From Devosia faecipullorum (GTDB lineage: Bacteria > Pseudomonadota > Alphaproteobacteria > Rhizobiales > Devosiaceae), in assembly GCF_015158295.1 (NCBI RefSeq), contig NZ_JACDXV010000007.1:1-64000 (forward strand): 64,000 nucleotides of DNA, in the 5' to 3' direction. Shown one piece after another: positions 54,092-63,211 of this stretch. Position numbers and translations under genes: made by a program. The stretch's first letter is position 1; each line of letters begins with the position of its first letter. The notes below the pieces were generated by a model that was not told the origin of the DNA, searched no databases, and worked only from the letters and a program-made list of their open reading frames with translations.

Positions 54092-54337
54092 CTACTGATC
54101 CGGATAATCCGGATCGCCCGGCTCCGGTGGTTCTTGCCGCAGCAATACGAAGTATGCCGGTATCAGACCGATCACGACCGCAAGCGCCACCAGCGTATTC
54201 ACGCCATAAGGCGGCAGGGTCCAATTCCAAAGACGCTCAAGCCATACTGAACCGGGCAAGGCTATGGCCAGCAGGGCCCCGGTGGTGATCAGCCAGGCGC
54301 GCGCCGGTTTTGCAGCCGGATATTTTAGGGGCAGCAT
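54092..54337 (-). CDS. Small two-helix membrane protein
   Basis: An 81-residue protein with two hydrophobic helices (ITTGALLAIALPGSVW and NTLVALAVVIGLIPAYFVLL) and a Pro/Asp/Glu-rich tail (PPEPGDPDYPDQ). No known family recognised. It follows tadC by nine bases on the same strand and ends one base from the tadD stop, so it may be the last gene of the tad operon. Confidence 0.65.
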   Translation of the reverse strand: MLPLKYPAAKPARAWLITTGALLAIALPGSVWLERLWNWTLPPYGVNTLVALAVVIGLIPAYFVLLRQEPPEPGDPDYPDQ

Positions 54338-54346
54338 ATTGAACCT

Positions 54347-55357
54347 TCAGCCACCGCTCATCGTGGAGGCGACCGTGCCGGTGAAAACCTGGATCATGGC
54401 CGGCGAAAGGATGACGATGAACAGCACCGGCAGGAAGAACAGGATCAGCGGCACTGTCAGCTTGGGCGGCAGGGCGGCGGCCTTCTTTTCGGCATCCATC
54501 ATGCGCTGCTCGCGGCCTTCCTCGGCCATGACGCGCAGCGCCTGACCCACCGAGGTGCCGTAACGGTCGGCCTGGATCAGCGCGGTCATCACCGCCCTGA
54601 CGCCATCCAGCCCGGTGCGGCGGCCCAGATTTTCATAGGCGCGGGTGCGATCTTCTAGGAAGGACAGTTCGGCCATGGTGAGGGTCAGTTCCTCGGCAAG
54701 TTCGGCGCTCTGCACGCCGATTTCCCGGGCGACACGCTTGAAGGCGTGTTCCATCGACATGCCGGCCTCGACGCAAAGCAGCAGCAGGTCCAGGCAATCG
54801 GGCCAGGAGCGGCGGATCGATTGCTGGCGCTTCTGCGTACGGTTCTTGAGCATCAGCACCGGCAGATAGGCGCCGACGATGCCGGCCCCGATCGCGTAGA
54901 CCAGGTTGAGATAGGCGGGGCGATCGCCGGGCGCGATGACCAGCAAATAAAGGGCGGCGACGAGAAAGACCACTATCGGGGTCACGAAGCGCTGAAACAG
55001 AAAGACGGTTAGTGCCCCCTGCCCCCGCATGCCCGCCATGGCCAGCTGGTCCATGGTGTTGTCGTCCTGGAACGCCTTTTTCAGATCGAAGCGATCCACA
55101 GCGCTCTTCATATAGGATTTGACTTCACGGCCGCCGCGGATCAAGGCGCGCCCATCCTGTGCGCCGGTGCCGCGCAGGCGCGACATTTCCTCGGCCCGCA
55201 TGCGCTCACGCTCCAGCGCTACCCGCCTGATGCGGCCTTTCAGCTCCCGCTTGACGATGAGCGAGGAGCCGAAGGTGAAGACCACGGCGGCAGCGGAGAT
55301 GGCAGCCAGTACGGCGATCAGGAAGTCGCTCCGGGTCAGAAGATCGACGATGTCCAT
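54347..55357 (-). CDS. tadC: Tad pilus inner-membrane protein TadC
   Basis: A 336-residue type II secretion F-domain protein with an N-terminal membrane helix, the T2SSF domain (CVEAGMSMEHAFKRVARE, then RTGLDGVRAVMTALIQADRYG and GTSVGQALRVMAEEGREQRM) and C-terminal helices. With TadB it forms the inner-membrane platform on which the ATPase acts. GGAGG before the ATG. Confidence 0.94.
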   Translation of the reverse strand: MDIVDLLTRSDFLIAVLAAISAAAVVFTFGSSLIVKRELKGRIRRVALERERMRAEEMSRLRGTGAQDGRALIRGGREVKSYMKSAVDRFDLKKAFQDDNTMDQLAMAGMRGQGALTVFLFQRFVTPIVVFLVAALYLLVIAPGDRPAYLNLVYAIGAGIVGAYLPVLMLKNRTQKRQQSIRRSWPDCLDLLLLCVEAGMSMEHAFKRVAREIGVQSAELAEELTLTMAELSFLEDRTRAYENLGRRTGLDGVRAVMTALIQADRYGTSVGQALRVMAEEGREQRMMDAEKKAAALPPKLTVPLILFFLPVLFIVILSPAMIQVFTGTVASTMSGG

Positions 55358-55375
55358 GATCTTGCCTCCTTCCGA

Positions 55376-56347
55376 TCAGACTTCGAACTGCACCATGCGG
55401 TTCATCACGAAAATGCCCGTAGCCATCATCAGCACGCCAATGCCCAGACAGAGCTGCCCGACCGAAGTGTTGACGAGCGGCAGCAGATAAGCCGGCGAAA
55501 CGATGGAAACCAGCGTGGACACCACGATGGGCAGGGCGCCGATAATGCCAGCGGACGCCTTGGCCTCCGAGGACATGGCCTTGACCTTTTCCTTCATCTT
55601 CTTGCGGTTGCGCAGCACGCGGGCCAGGTTGCCCAGCGCCTCGGACAGGTTGCCGCCCGATTGCTGCTGCACCGAAATAACCACGACGAAGAAATTCACC
55701 TCCGGCAGCGGCACGCGGTCGAGCAGCACCTGCACGGCGTCGGTCATGGAAAAGCCGAAGCTCTGCTGGTCGAGCACCCGGCCGAATTCGGACTTGACCG
55801 GCTCCTTGGTATCCTTGGCCACGACGCGCATGGAATCGTTGAGCGGCAGGCCGGTCTTGACCCCGCGCACGATGGCTTCGATGGCGTTGGGCAATTCGGT
55901 GAGGAACTGGTCCTGGTATTTCTTGCGTTTGCGCATCACATACATGCGCGGCAGCAGATAGGCGCCTGCCAGCGCGAAGATGGCGGCGAAATAGAACGGC
56001 ACCTGCACCACGAACAGCACGACGAACAATCCGGCCCCGAAGATGACGGAATTGCGGATATAGGTGGCGGGCTTTGTTTTCATGCCGGCCTGAAACAGCA
56101 TGTCGGGCACAGTCAGGCGCTTCTTGCCGTTTTCCTCGGCCTGTGACTTGAGGGCTTCCTGAACGTTCTTGCGGCGGGTTTCGCGGATGCGATTGGCGTC
56201 GGCCTCGCGCCGATTGGTGCGCATGTCGCCCCGATAGGCCTTCATGCGCTTGTCGGCCTGCTTGTTTCCAAGCGCCGACGGCACGAGGGCGAAACCGGCA
56301 GCGCCGACCGTCACCATGACCAGCAGGATGAGCACCATCATGTTCAT
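55376..56347 (-). CDS. tadB: Tad pilus inner-membrane protein TadB
   Basis: The 323-residue T2SSF protein has two N-terminal hydrophobic stretches, the F domain (IVRGVKTGLPLNDSMRVVAK; QQQSGGNLSEALGNLARVLR) and two C-terminal membrane helices. It pairs with TadC, 18 bases downstream. The Lys/Arg-rich stretch at about residues 28-75 is cytoplasmic. Confidence 0.94.
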   Translation of the reverse strand: MNMMVLILLVMVTVGAAGFALVPSALGNKQADKRMKAYRGDMRTNRREADANRIRETRRKNVQEALKSQAEENGKKRLTVPDMLFQAGMKTKPATYIRNSVIFGAGLFVVLFVVQVPFYFAAIFALAGAYLLPRMYVMRKRKKYQDQFLTELPNAIEAIVRGVKTGLPLNDSMRVVAKDTKEPVKSEFGRVLDQQSFGFSMTDAVQVLLDRVPLPEVNFFVVVISVQQQSGGNLSEALGNLARVLRNRKKMKEKVKAMSSEAKASAGIIGALPIVVSTLVSIVSPAYLLPLVNTSVGQLCLGIGVLMMATGIFVMNRMVQFEV

Positions 56348-56352
56348 GGCGC

Positions 56353-57849
56353 CTACATCCCCAGAATTTCGTGTTGCTCGGTATTGGCTTTTTCCAGCGC
56401 CTCCACGAGATTGGCTTCCTCGTTGAAATAGCGGGCGCGCTCGGTGAATTGCGGCTTGGTGATGCCGGTGGAACGATGCTTGCCCATCAGCATGCCATTG
56501 GCGTCTTCACCGAGGATGTCATAGACGAACACGTCCTGGGTAACGATCACGTCGCCCTCCATGCCCAGCACCTCGGTAATATGGGTGATGCGGCGCGAGC
56601 CGTCGCGCAGGCGCGCGGCCTGCACGATGACGTCGATGGACGAGACGATCATTTCGCGGATGGTGCGGCTGGGCAGGGAATAGCCGCCCATGGTAATCAT
56701 GGATTCAAGACGCGACAGCGCCTCGCGCGGGCTATTGGCGTGCAGCGTGCCCATGGAACCGTCATGGCCGGTATTCATGGCCTGGAGCAGGTCGAAGCTT
56801 TCGGGGCCGCGCACTTCGCCCACGATGATGCGTTCGGGACGCATGCGCAGGCAGTTCTTGATGAGATCGCGCATGGTGATCTCACCCTCGCCCTCCAGAT
56901 TGGGCGGGCGGGTTTCGAGGCGCACCACATGGGGCTGCTGGAGCTGGAGTTCGGCCGAGTCCTCGCAGGTGATGACGCGCTCGTCCTTCTCGATGAAGGC
57001 GGTGAGGCAATTGAGCAAGGTCGTCTTGCCCGAGCCCGTACCGCCCGAGATCAGTACATTCGCGCGCACCCGGCCCAGGATGCGCAGCACTTCGGCGCCC
57101 TCTGGCGAGATGGAATTGTACTTGACCAGCTGCTGGAGGGTCAGCTTGTCCTTCTTAAACTTGCGGATGGTGAGCGCGGCGCCGTCAATGGCCAGGGGCG
57201 GGGCGATGACGTTGACGCGGGAGCCGTCAGGCAGGCGCGCGTCGCAGATGGGCGAGCTTTCATCGACGCGGCGGCCCACCTGGGAAACGATGCGCTGGCA
57301 CACATTCATCAGATGCGCGTCGTCGCGGAAGCGCACATTGGTGAGCCGCACCTTGCCGCCGACTTCGATATAGCATTTCTGGGAGCCGTTCACCATGATG
57401 TCGGCGATGTCGTCGCGGGCCAATAGCGGCTCCAGCGGGCCATAACCGAGCACGTCATTGCAGATGTCCTCGAGCAGGTCTTCCTGCTCGGAAATCGACA
57501 TGACGATGGATTTGAGCGCGATGATTTCCGAAACGATGTCGCGGATTTCTTCGCGCGCTGCCTGGCTCTCCATGGTGGCGAGTTGGCTGAGATCGATGGA
57601 ATCGATCAGCGCGTTGAAGATGGCCGACTTGGTCTGGAAATATTCCTTGGCGCGCTGGGCATCGGCGGGGGCGCGCACATCGAGCACTTCATCGGTGGTG
57701 CGCATGCGCGCGGCCATGGCGTCGCTGTCGCTGGCGCGGCGCGTGGCCGAAGGCGCCGTCGCCTTTTCGGCGGGCGCGCTGGGCATGGGGCGCGGCGCCT
57801 GACTGACGCCGGGAGTATTGCCTCCGAATGTGGTGCGCTTGCCAAACAT
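56353..57849 (-). CDS. cpaF: Tad pilus assembly ATPase CpaF/TadA
   Basis: The 498-residue secretion ATPase powers Flp pilus assembly. The N-terminal ~90 residues are low-complexity. The core has the NTD signature DIMVNGS, Walker A ISGGTGSGKTTLLN, the Asp box CEDSAELQLQQPHVVRLETR, Walker B RPERIIVGEVRGPE and the His box TGHDGSMGTLHANSP. It lies five bases upstream of tadB. Confidence 0.96.
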   Translation of the reverse strand: MFGKRTTFGGNTPGVSQAPRPMPSAPAEKATAPSATRRASDSDAMAARMRTTDEVLDVRAPADAQRAKEYFQTKSAIFNALIDSIDLSQLATMESQAAREEIRDIVSEIIALKSIVMSISEQEDLLEDICNDVLGYGPLEPLLARDDIADIMVNGSQKCYIEVGGKVRLTNVRFRDDAHLMNVCQRIVSQVGRRVDESSPICDARLPDGSRVNVIAPPLAIDGAALTIRKFKKDKLTLQQLVKYNSISPEGAEVLRILGRVRANVLISGGTGSGKTTLLNCLTAFIEKDERVITCEDSAELQLQQPHVVRLETRPPNLEGEGEITMRDLIKNCLRMRPERIIVGEVRGPESFDLLQAMNTGHDGSMGTLHANSPREALSRLESMITMGGYSLPSRTIREMIVSSIDVIVQAARLRDGSRRITHITEVLGMEGDVIVTQDVFVYDILGEDANGMLMGKHRSTGITKPQFTERARYFNEEANLVEALEKANTEQHEILGM

Positions 57850-57851
57850 GG

Positions 57852-59126
57852 TCAGGCCCGCTTCTTGAACAGGGTGGGCAGCTTGAGCAGGCTGGTCGCC
57901 CTGCTCGCGCCGTGAACCGCCTGGCGCCCGGTGACCTGCATACCGATGGACGAGAAGGCCTCATTGACCTTGTTGTTGGCCGAAACCTCCGCGATCATCT
58001 GCCCGTTATTGGCCGCGGTGCCGAAAAGCGCCGCATCGAAGCCGATCTGGCCGAGCAGGCGACTTTCCACCGAGGCGGCAAATTCGCTGGCCCCGATTTC
58101 GGGACGGCGGGGCAGCCCCTGCTTGTTGATGACGAGGCCCGTGGCGCTTTCGGCCGGTCGCAAAGTCCTGATGGCATCGACCAGGTTCTTGGCATTGCGC
58201 AGATTGGCCAGGTCCGGCTCGGCGACGATCACCACCTCGTCCAGCGAGGCCAGGGTCTGGCGCGTCCAGGCGTTCCAGGCATGGGGGATGTCGAGGATGA
58301 TGACCGGCACCGATTTCTGGCAGATCTCGATGATCGCCTCGAAATCTCGCTCCTCGAAATCCCAGGTGCGGTCCAGCGTCGCCGGAGCGGTCAGCAGGTT
58401 GATATGGTTGGCCGCCTTGCTCATCAGGCGGTCCAGCATGGTCTGGTCCACCTTCTGGCTGGCCAGAACCGCATCGGCCAGGCCATGGGGCGGGTCCTGG
58501 TTGAAATTGAGGCCCACCGTGCCGAAGGGCAGGTCCATGTCCACGATCAGGCAATCCTGGCGCAGGTTTGAGGCGATTGACCAGGCGACATTGTGGGCGA
58601 TGGTGGAGCCGCCTGCCCCGCCCTTGGCCGACACGAAGCCGATGGTGCGCCCGATCGGCGCCGCGCCCTCGGCGATGTAAAGCTCGGTGATCGCGGTGAC
58701 GATGTCGTGGGCGCTGGCCGGCAGCACCACATATTCGGAAATGCCGGAGCGGATCAGTTCGCGATAGAGCAGCACGTCATTGACATGGCCCAGCACGATC
58801 ACGCGGGTCGAGGCGTCGCAGACCTCGGCCAGCCGTTCGAGCGATTTGGGGATGTCCGCGGGGGGCTGCGTGGTCTCGACGATGATCAGATTGGGCGTCG
58901 GATTGGACTTGTAGGTCTCGACTGCCGCCTCGATGCCACCATTATGGGTGGTGAGCGCCACCTTGGACATCCGGCGGTCCTGCAAGGCGCTTTCGACCAA
59001 TTGGGCGGTATGGGAATGCTCGCAGAACGCCTGAATGGTGATGCGGGGCACCAGCCGCGCGCCGGAGGCGATTTCGGCGGCGGGCTCTTCGAGCCTGGGC
59101 GGCTGTTCGGGGGTGAGGAAACTCAT
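57852..59126 (-). CDS. cpaE: Pilus localisation protein CpaE/TadZ
   Basis: The 424-residue protein joins an atypical receiver-like domain (about 30-140) to a ParA/MinD-type ATPase domain (about 150-420). The deviant Walker A is VSAKGGAGGSTIAHN, and DMDLPFGTVGLNF follows. CpaE/TadZ places the pilus machinery at the cell pole. It starts with ATG after AGGAG and ends two bases before cpaF. Confidence 0.93.
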   Translation of the reverse strand: MSFLTPEQPPRLEEPAAEIASGARLVPRITIQAFCEHSHTAQLVESALQDRRMSKVALTTHNGGIEAAVETYKSNPTPNLIIVETTQPPADIPKSLERLAEVCDASTRVIVLGHVNDVLLYRELIRSGISEYVVLPASAHDIVTAITELYIAEGAAPIGRTIGFVSAKGGAGGSTIAHNVAWSIASNLRQDCLIVDMDLPFGTVGLNFNQDPPHGLADAVLASQKVDQTMLDRLMSKAANHINLLTAPATLDRTWDFEERDFEAIIEICQKSVPVIILDIPHAWNAWTRQTLASLDEVVIVAEPDLANLRNAKNLVDAIRTLRPAESATGLVINKQGLPRRPEIGASEFAASVESRLLGQIGFDAALFGTAANNGQMIAEVSANNKVNEAFSSIGMQVTGRQAVHGASRATSLLKLPTLFKKRA

Positions 59127-59150
59127 GACAAGACTGCTCCTGATCCGCGA

Positions 59151-60560
59151 TCAATCCAGGACGAAACCGACCGAGCCGGAATAGCCCGAGCGGAATTCGC
59201 CGGTGGCGCCAACGCCATACATATGTTCCAGCTTGCCGAGGAAAACCGCCTCGGCATCGCCTGCTATCAGTGAATTGTCGGTGGGCACCGCAATGGAATT
59301 GACCGGGCTCGGATTGACCAGATAGGGCGTGACGAGGATCACCAGTTCCGTCTGCTGGCTGCGATAGCTGTTCGAGCGGAACAGCGCACCCAGAATGGGG
59401 ATATTGGCGAGGCCGGGCAGTTGATCGACGGCGCGGCTCGCCCGCTCGTCGAGCAGCCCGCCAATCGCCAGAGTGGAACCTGGAGGGAGTTCGACCGAGG
59501 TTTTTACATCGCGCCGCGACAGGGCGTAGCTGCCCGTCTGCACTTCGGAGACGCCGGTATCGATGTCGAGCGCCACCATGCCGTTGGAGCGCAGCACCGG
59601 CCTGAAATTGAGCTCAATGCCGTAGGGCTTGTAGGTCACCGTAGTGCGATTATTGGCGTCCAGCACCGGGATAGGAAATTCGCCGCCCACGAGGAATTCC
59701 GCACTCTGGCCGGACATGGCCGTCAGCGTCGGCTGGGCCAGAAGCCGCAGCGCGCCGCGCTCTTCCAGCGCCCTTATCGAGGCATTGATCTGGCCGCCGG
59801 GGAGCGGGAAACTGCCGCCTATCCCGTTCGGCGTGTCGGTCTGGGTGCTGTTGAAGCCGAGATTGACATTGCCGACCGAAATATTGCCGGACAGGTTGAT
59901 GCCCAATTGCTTGGCCACGTCACGGCGGATTTCCGAGACCGTTACCTGCAGCATCACCTGCTGGGCGCCGGTAACCTGGATGAGGCTGCCGGTGGGGCCG
60001 TCCGATTCGGACAATTGCGAGGCCATCGCCTCGGCTATGGCCTTGTCTTCGGCAGTCCGCACCGTACCGGTGAGCACGAAGTAGATCTTGTCATTGAGAG
60101 AGGTATTGGACAGCGTCTCGACCTTGATATTCGAGCCGGGAATGACGCGCCGCAGCGTATCCTGAAGCGCTTCTCCGACTGCCAGCGGCGGTTGCACGAT
60201 CCGCATGTCCAGAACGCTGATGGTGCGGCCGGCATCGTCGAGGAAGATGATATTGGTCGCGCCTTCCTGCATACCCTGCACGATGGCGCGGGTGCGGCTG
60301 CGCATGATGGCGGCGGCGATACTGGGCTGGGACACCACCACCTCGGCGACCCCCGCGGGCAAATCCACCAGCATGGACTTGTTCAGCTCGAGTTCGAGGC
60401 TGCGCACCGCGCCATAGGCATTGGCCGAGATGGCGACCTGCGCCTGTGCCTGCGCCAGGGCTGGCATCGCAGGCGTCAGCACAGCGATCAGCGCAGCCGA
60501 GACCAGCAGCCTAGCGGCGCGAACCGGGCGGCGCGGCATGAAGGCTTTTGCGGTTTCCAT
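59151..60560 (-). CDS. cpaC: Tad outer-membrane secretin CpaC/RcpA
   Basis: At 469 residues it has a signal peptide (about 1-38, ending PALAQAQ), the pilus-formation N domain (LELNKSMLVDLPAGVAEVVV), a BON-like segment and the secretin domain (FLVGGEFPIPV, PPGSTLAIGGLL, LVILVTPYLV). It forms the outer-membrane pore of the Tad system. Three consecutive ATG codons open the gene; the last, seven bases from AGGGG, was taken. The gene starts within ten bases of the cpaB stop. Confidence 0.94.
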   Translation of the reverse strand: METAKAFMPRRPVRAARLLVSAALIAVLTPAMPALAQAQAQVAISANAYGAVRSLELELNKSMLVDLPAGVAEVVVSQPSIAAAIMRSRTRAIVQGMQEGATNIIFLDDAGRTISVLDMRIVQPPLAVGEALQDTLRRVIPGSNIKVETLSNTSLNDKIYFVLTGTVRTAEDKAIAEAMASQLSESDGPTGSLIQVTGAQQVMLQVTVSEIRRDVAKQLGINLSGNISVGNVNLGFNSTQTDTPNGIGGSFPLPGGQINASIRALEERGALRLLAQPTLTAMSGQSAEFLVGGEFPIPVLDANNRTTVTYKPYGIELNFRPVLRSNGMVALDIDTGVSEVQTGSYALSRRDVKTSVELPPGSTLAIGGLLDERASRAVDQLPGLANIPILGALFRSNSYRSQQTELVILVTPYLVNPSPVNSIAVPTDNSLIAGDAEAVFLGKLEHMYGVGATGEFRSGYSGSVGFVLD

Positions 60561-60570
60561 CATCATGCCC

Positions 60571-61494
60571 CTATTGCGGTAGAACCTGCGGCATTTCGGC
60601 TGCCGGCGGGAACTGGGATTCATTGGAAAGGCCGGAACTGGCGGCTGTGGCCAGGGTCGTATTTGGCTGTTCGGGCGATGCGCCGGTGATCACGCTCTCT
60701 TCCTTGCCGTAGCGGATGATGCGCACCGCCTGATTGGTGGCATTGGCAAGACCGGCATCGACGCGGTTGAAATCGACGACCGAGCGCAGCGTCAGGGCCA
60801 GCTGGCCGCGCGTCGAGGCATTGATCAGGGTTTCGGCCTGGGCCGGGTCAAGTTCGAGCGTGGCGATGGTGCTGTTGTCGAAGGTCACCGGCTGCGGGCT
60901 GGAGCCGTCGCCTTCAGTATTGCCGCCACTGGCGCCCATTTCGCCGAGGCGCTTGCCGATGGCCAGCACCCGCACGTCGGACAGGATGAGTTCGGACCGC
61001 TGGCCGGATGTCGAGGCGGTGGTCAGCACCACGTCGACATGATCGTTCGGCACCACGAAGCCACCGGCGCTCGAGGCCGCGGTGACGTCAACCGAGACCG
61101 CGCGCTTGCCCTGGGCCAGCACTGCGGACAGATAGCCCTGGTCGGAGCGCACCAGTTTGGCTTCGCGGATCGGCTCGCCGGGGAAGAATTCGAAGCGTGC
61201 AACGGCATCGGCCAATTGGGTGGGGGCGTCGGGCATGGCGGCCACGGTCACATATTCGGGCCGAAGCGCGCCCTGCGGCCAGTCCTGCCATTCCACCGAC
61301 GCGGCGCTGAACCGCTCGCCGATGCCGATCGCATTCTTGGCCACCAGAATCTGGGTCTTGGCTTCCTCGACAACCTGCGTCACGACCTGAGGCGCCTGCT
61401 GTTCGGGCCGGTTCCCGTCTCGCGTCACGAGAAAGGCTGCAAGCCCGCCTGCCACGAGGGCCACCAACAACAGGATAATACGCGCCGGTCTCAT
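60571..61494 (-). CDS. cpaB: Flp pilus assembly protein CpaB/RcpC
   Basis: The 307-residue protein has an N-terminal membrane helix (ARIILLLVALVAGGLAAFLV), a SAF domain (ILVAKNAIGIGERFSAASVEW) and the RcpC/CpaB domain with GFVVPNDHVDVVLT. It is an inner-membrane/periplasmic component working with the CpaC secretin. GGAG before the ATG. Confidence 0.94.
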   Translation of the reverse strand: MRPARIILLLVALVAGGLAAFLVTRDGNRPEQQAPQVVTQVVEEAKTQILVAKNAIGIGERFSAASVEWQDWPQGALRPEYVTVAAMPDAPTQLADAVARFEFFPGEPIREAKLVRSDQGYLSAVLAQGKRAVSVDVTAASSAGGFVVPNDHVDVVLTTASTSGQRSELILSDVRVLAIGKRLGEMGASGGNTEGDGSSPQPVTFDNSTIATLELDPAQAETLINASTRGQLALTLRSVVDFNRVDAGLANATNQAVRIIRYGKEESVITGASPEQPNTTLATAASSGLSNESQFPPAAEMPQVLPQ

Positions 61495-61595
61495 GACCTA
61501 CTCCGGTTGTACGCCGGGCAATATGCCCAATTTCACCGGGTCGAATATGAAAGCAAAGCGTCAAAGTTTAGTTAATCAGCACTTTTCGAAATGCG

Positions 61596-61610
61596 TTAAC
61601 AACTTATGAA
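61596..61610. promoter_or_regulatory. CtrA-like half-conserved box upstream of cpaB
   Basis: TTAACAACTTATGAA matches TTAA-N7-TTAA except for one base in the second half. It lies in the 280-base interval between cpaA and cpaB, about 100 bases before cpaB. Functional status unknown. A CT/AG-rich hairpin at about 61,647-61,677 in the same gap may end cpaA transcription. Confidence 0.25.
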
Positions 61611-61774
61611 TACTCGCGTTTTGCGAATTTCTATATGCAAACCGGTCCTACCCCCCTCGCCATGAGGGGAGGGTGGGCCGGAGCAGAAACATCGCGAAGC
61701 CCAAAGCACCGCCAAACTCGTCATCACCGGGCTTGACCCCTTGGTCCAGCGAGGCAATCCGGATGGCAATGGAT

Positions 61775-62278
61775 TCAGGCGGCGAGACGCTCGAAAATGG
61801 CGGTATTGGAATAGATCAGGAGACCGGCAATCGCCATGGCAACGCCATAGGGCACGCCCTGCTTGGGGTCATGCAGCCGGCTGAGCCAGCCGAAACGGGC
61901 AATAATTGGGCTGAGCGGCATTCGGCGCAAAGCCAATACGGCGAGCGTCAGCGCACCGCCCAGTAGCGCCGTGTATATCAGATAAGGCAGGGTTAACCCG
62001 AATCCCAGCCAGAGCGTGGTGGCAGCGGCCAGCTTGGCATCGCCACCGCCGATCCAGCGCATGGCAAACATGCCGAAGGCGACGACCAGAACGACGAAAG
62101 CGCACAGCACATGCAGGGCAAATTGCTGCAGCGGGAGCTCGACGAGCAGCGCCATGACCAGGAAGCCGGCAGTCAGGATCAGCACCAGCTTGTTGGAAAT
62201 GCGCATGGTCAACAGGTCCGACGACGCGGCGAAGGCCATAATCAGCGGAAAGAACAACAAGGCAGTGCTGTGAAACAT
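61775..62278 (-). CDS. cpaA: Prepilin peptidase CpaA/TadV
   Basis: The 167-residue A24-family membrane aspartic protease matures Flp prepilins. The catalytic Asp residues are in SDLLTMRISN and in GGGDAKLAAA; about six membrane helices surround them. The ATG with GGAGGGG upstream was chosen over an earlier in-frame ATG. It lies downstream of the two pilin genes. Confidence 0.92.
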   Translation of the reverse strand: MFHSTALLFFPLIMAFAASSDLLTMRISNKLVLILTAGFLVMALLVELPLQQFALHVLCAFVVLVVAFGMFAMRWIGGGDAKLAAATTLWLGFGLTLPYLIYTALLGGALTLAVLALRRMPLSPIIARFGWLSRLHDPKQGVPYGVAMAIAGLLIYSNTAIFERLAA

Positions 62279-62372
62279 GATGCCCCTCCATTGCGTGGCC
62301 TGAAGATCGTTCTGCCAGATTGGCATAGGCGACCTTAAGAAAGGGCAAATCCGGGGTCAGGATGAAACCGGC

Positions 62373-62582
62373 TCAGCCGGCCAGCGCATCAACCACATGG
62401 GATCGCACATATTCCCACATATTGAAGAGGTTATCGCCGACCACGAGTGCAGAGCTGACGATGGCGAGAGAAACCAATGAGGCGATCAGCGCGTATTCGA
62501 TAGCCGTTGCGCCGCGTTCATCTTGAAAAAAAGAAATAAAAAACGTTTTGTTCTTGGCGAAATTCTTAATCGTATTCGACAC
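62373..62582 (-). CDS. flp: Flp-type pilin, second copy
   Basis: A 69-residue pilin with a longer leader than usual, then DERGATAIEYALIASLVSLA, where cleavage by CpaA precedes the hydrophobic helix with the Glu-Tyr pair. Start is GTG with AAGGAG six bases upstream. A longer frame through the first pilin's end was rejected. Sequence differs from the upstream pilin, and it may be a minor pilin. Confidence 0.88.
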   Translation of the reverse strand: MSNTIKNFAKNKTFFISFFQDERGATAIEYALIASLVSLAIVSSALVVGDNLFNMWEYVRSHVVDALAG

Positions 62583-62612
62583 GATCACTCCTTCGGCCAA
62601 AGATAGATAGAG

Positions 62613-62637
62613 TTGGGCCCGCCAAAGGCGGGCCCAA
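62613..62637. other. 11-bp hairpin between the two pilin genes
   Basis: TTGGGCCCGCC and GGCGGGCCCAA form a perfect stem with a three-base loop. In the direction of transcription the T-run comes before the stem rather than after it, so it is not a standard terminator. It could protect the 3' end of the first pilin's message and so raise its level relative to the second. Confidence 0.5.
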
Positions 62638-62643
62638 AAATAG

Positions 62644-62829
62644 TTAGGTATCAGATCCCGTCGTCGTCGGTTCAAGCGCTGTGCCGATCGTCTCAAAGAC
62701 ACCGCGCAGGTTGTCCCCGAGCGTCTGCACGGCCACGATGATACCAACGGAGATGAGTGCGGCGATCAGGCCATACTCGATTGCGGTCGCGCCCGACTCG
62801 TCCTGCGCGAAACGTGCGAAAATGTTCAT
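62644..62829 (-). CDS. flp: Flp-type major pilin
   Basis: The 61-residue prepilin has the short basic leader MNIFARFAQDESG, the conserved ATAIEYGLIAALISVGIIVA helix after the CpaA cleavage site and a short Thr-rich C terminus. Length and motif are typical of Flp1-type major pilins. AAAAAGGAG before the ATG is strong, in keeping with high expression. Confidence 0.93.
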   Translation of the reverse strand: MNIFARFAQDESGATAIEYGLIAALISVGIIVAVQTLGDNLRGVFETIGTALEPTTTGSDT

Positions 62830-63211
62830 TCCCAGGCTCCTTTTTTACACGTTCTCGAGTGACGTCACTGTCGGACACGCCACACAACGAACATGGCGAG
62901 AAGCTAGCCGTCAGTGATTGAGATAGCGTTAATCGAAGCATTGCCGATCAACTTTGGGCCGGCTGCATTTTTCATAGTAATCAATGTGTTAAAATGAAAT
63001 TTTGCATTCTATCGACCCTACATGAACATGCTCGTCGTGTAGAACTTGCGACCTATACTCTCCTTTGCGCCATTCACCAGCACGAACACCTTCAATGACG
63101 CGCCAGACATTTGTACGGGCGCGCAGAGCCTGGCTTGAAGCCCTGTTTGCCAAGTATTTACCATTCGGGTGGATCATGTGGGCTGCCTGTCCCTATAAGT
63201 GGAAGCCTGCC
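62830..63211. other. AT-rich divergent promoter region of pilin genes
   Basis: The 380-base interval between the pilin gene and the rightward secretin-N gene has no coding frame with support. It contains several TTAA tetramers (for example 62989, followed by N7-TTTT) and AT-rich stretches typical of promoters. Confidence 0.45.

Noticed and set aside
62613..62637. Hairpin between pilins as a rho-independent terminator
   Set aside because: The T-run lies before the stem in the direction of transcription, so it does not fit an intrinsic terminator.
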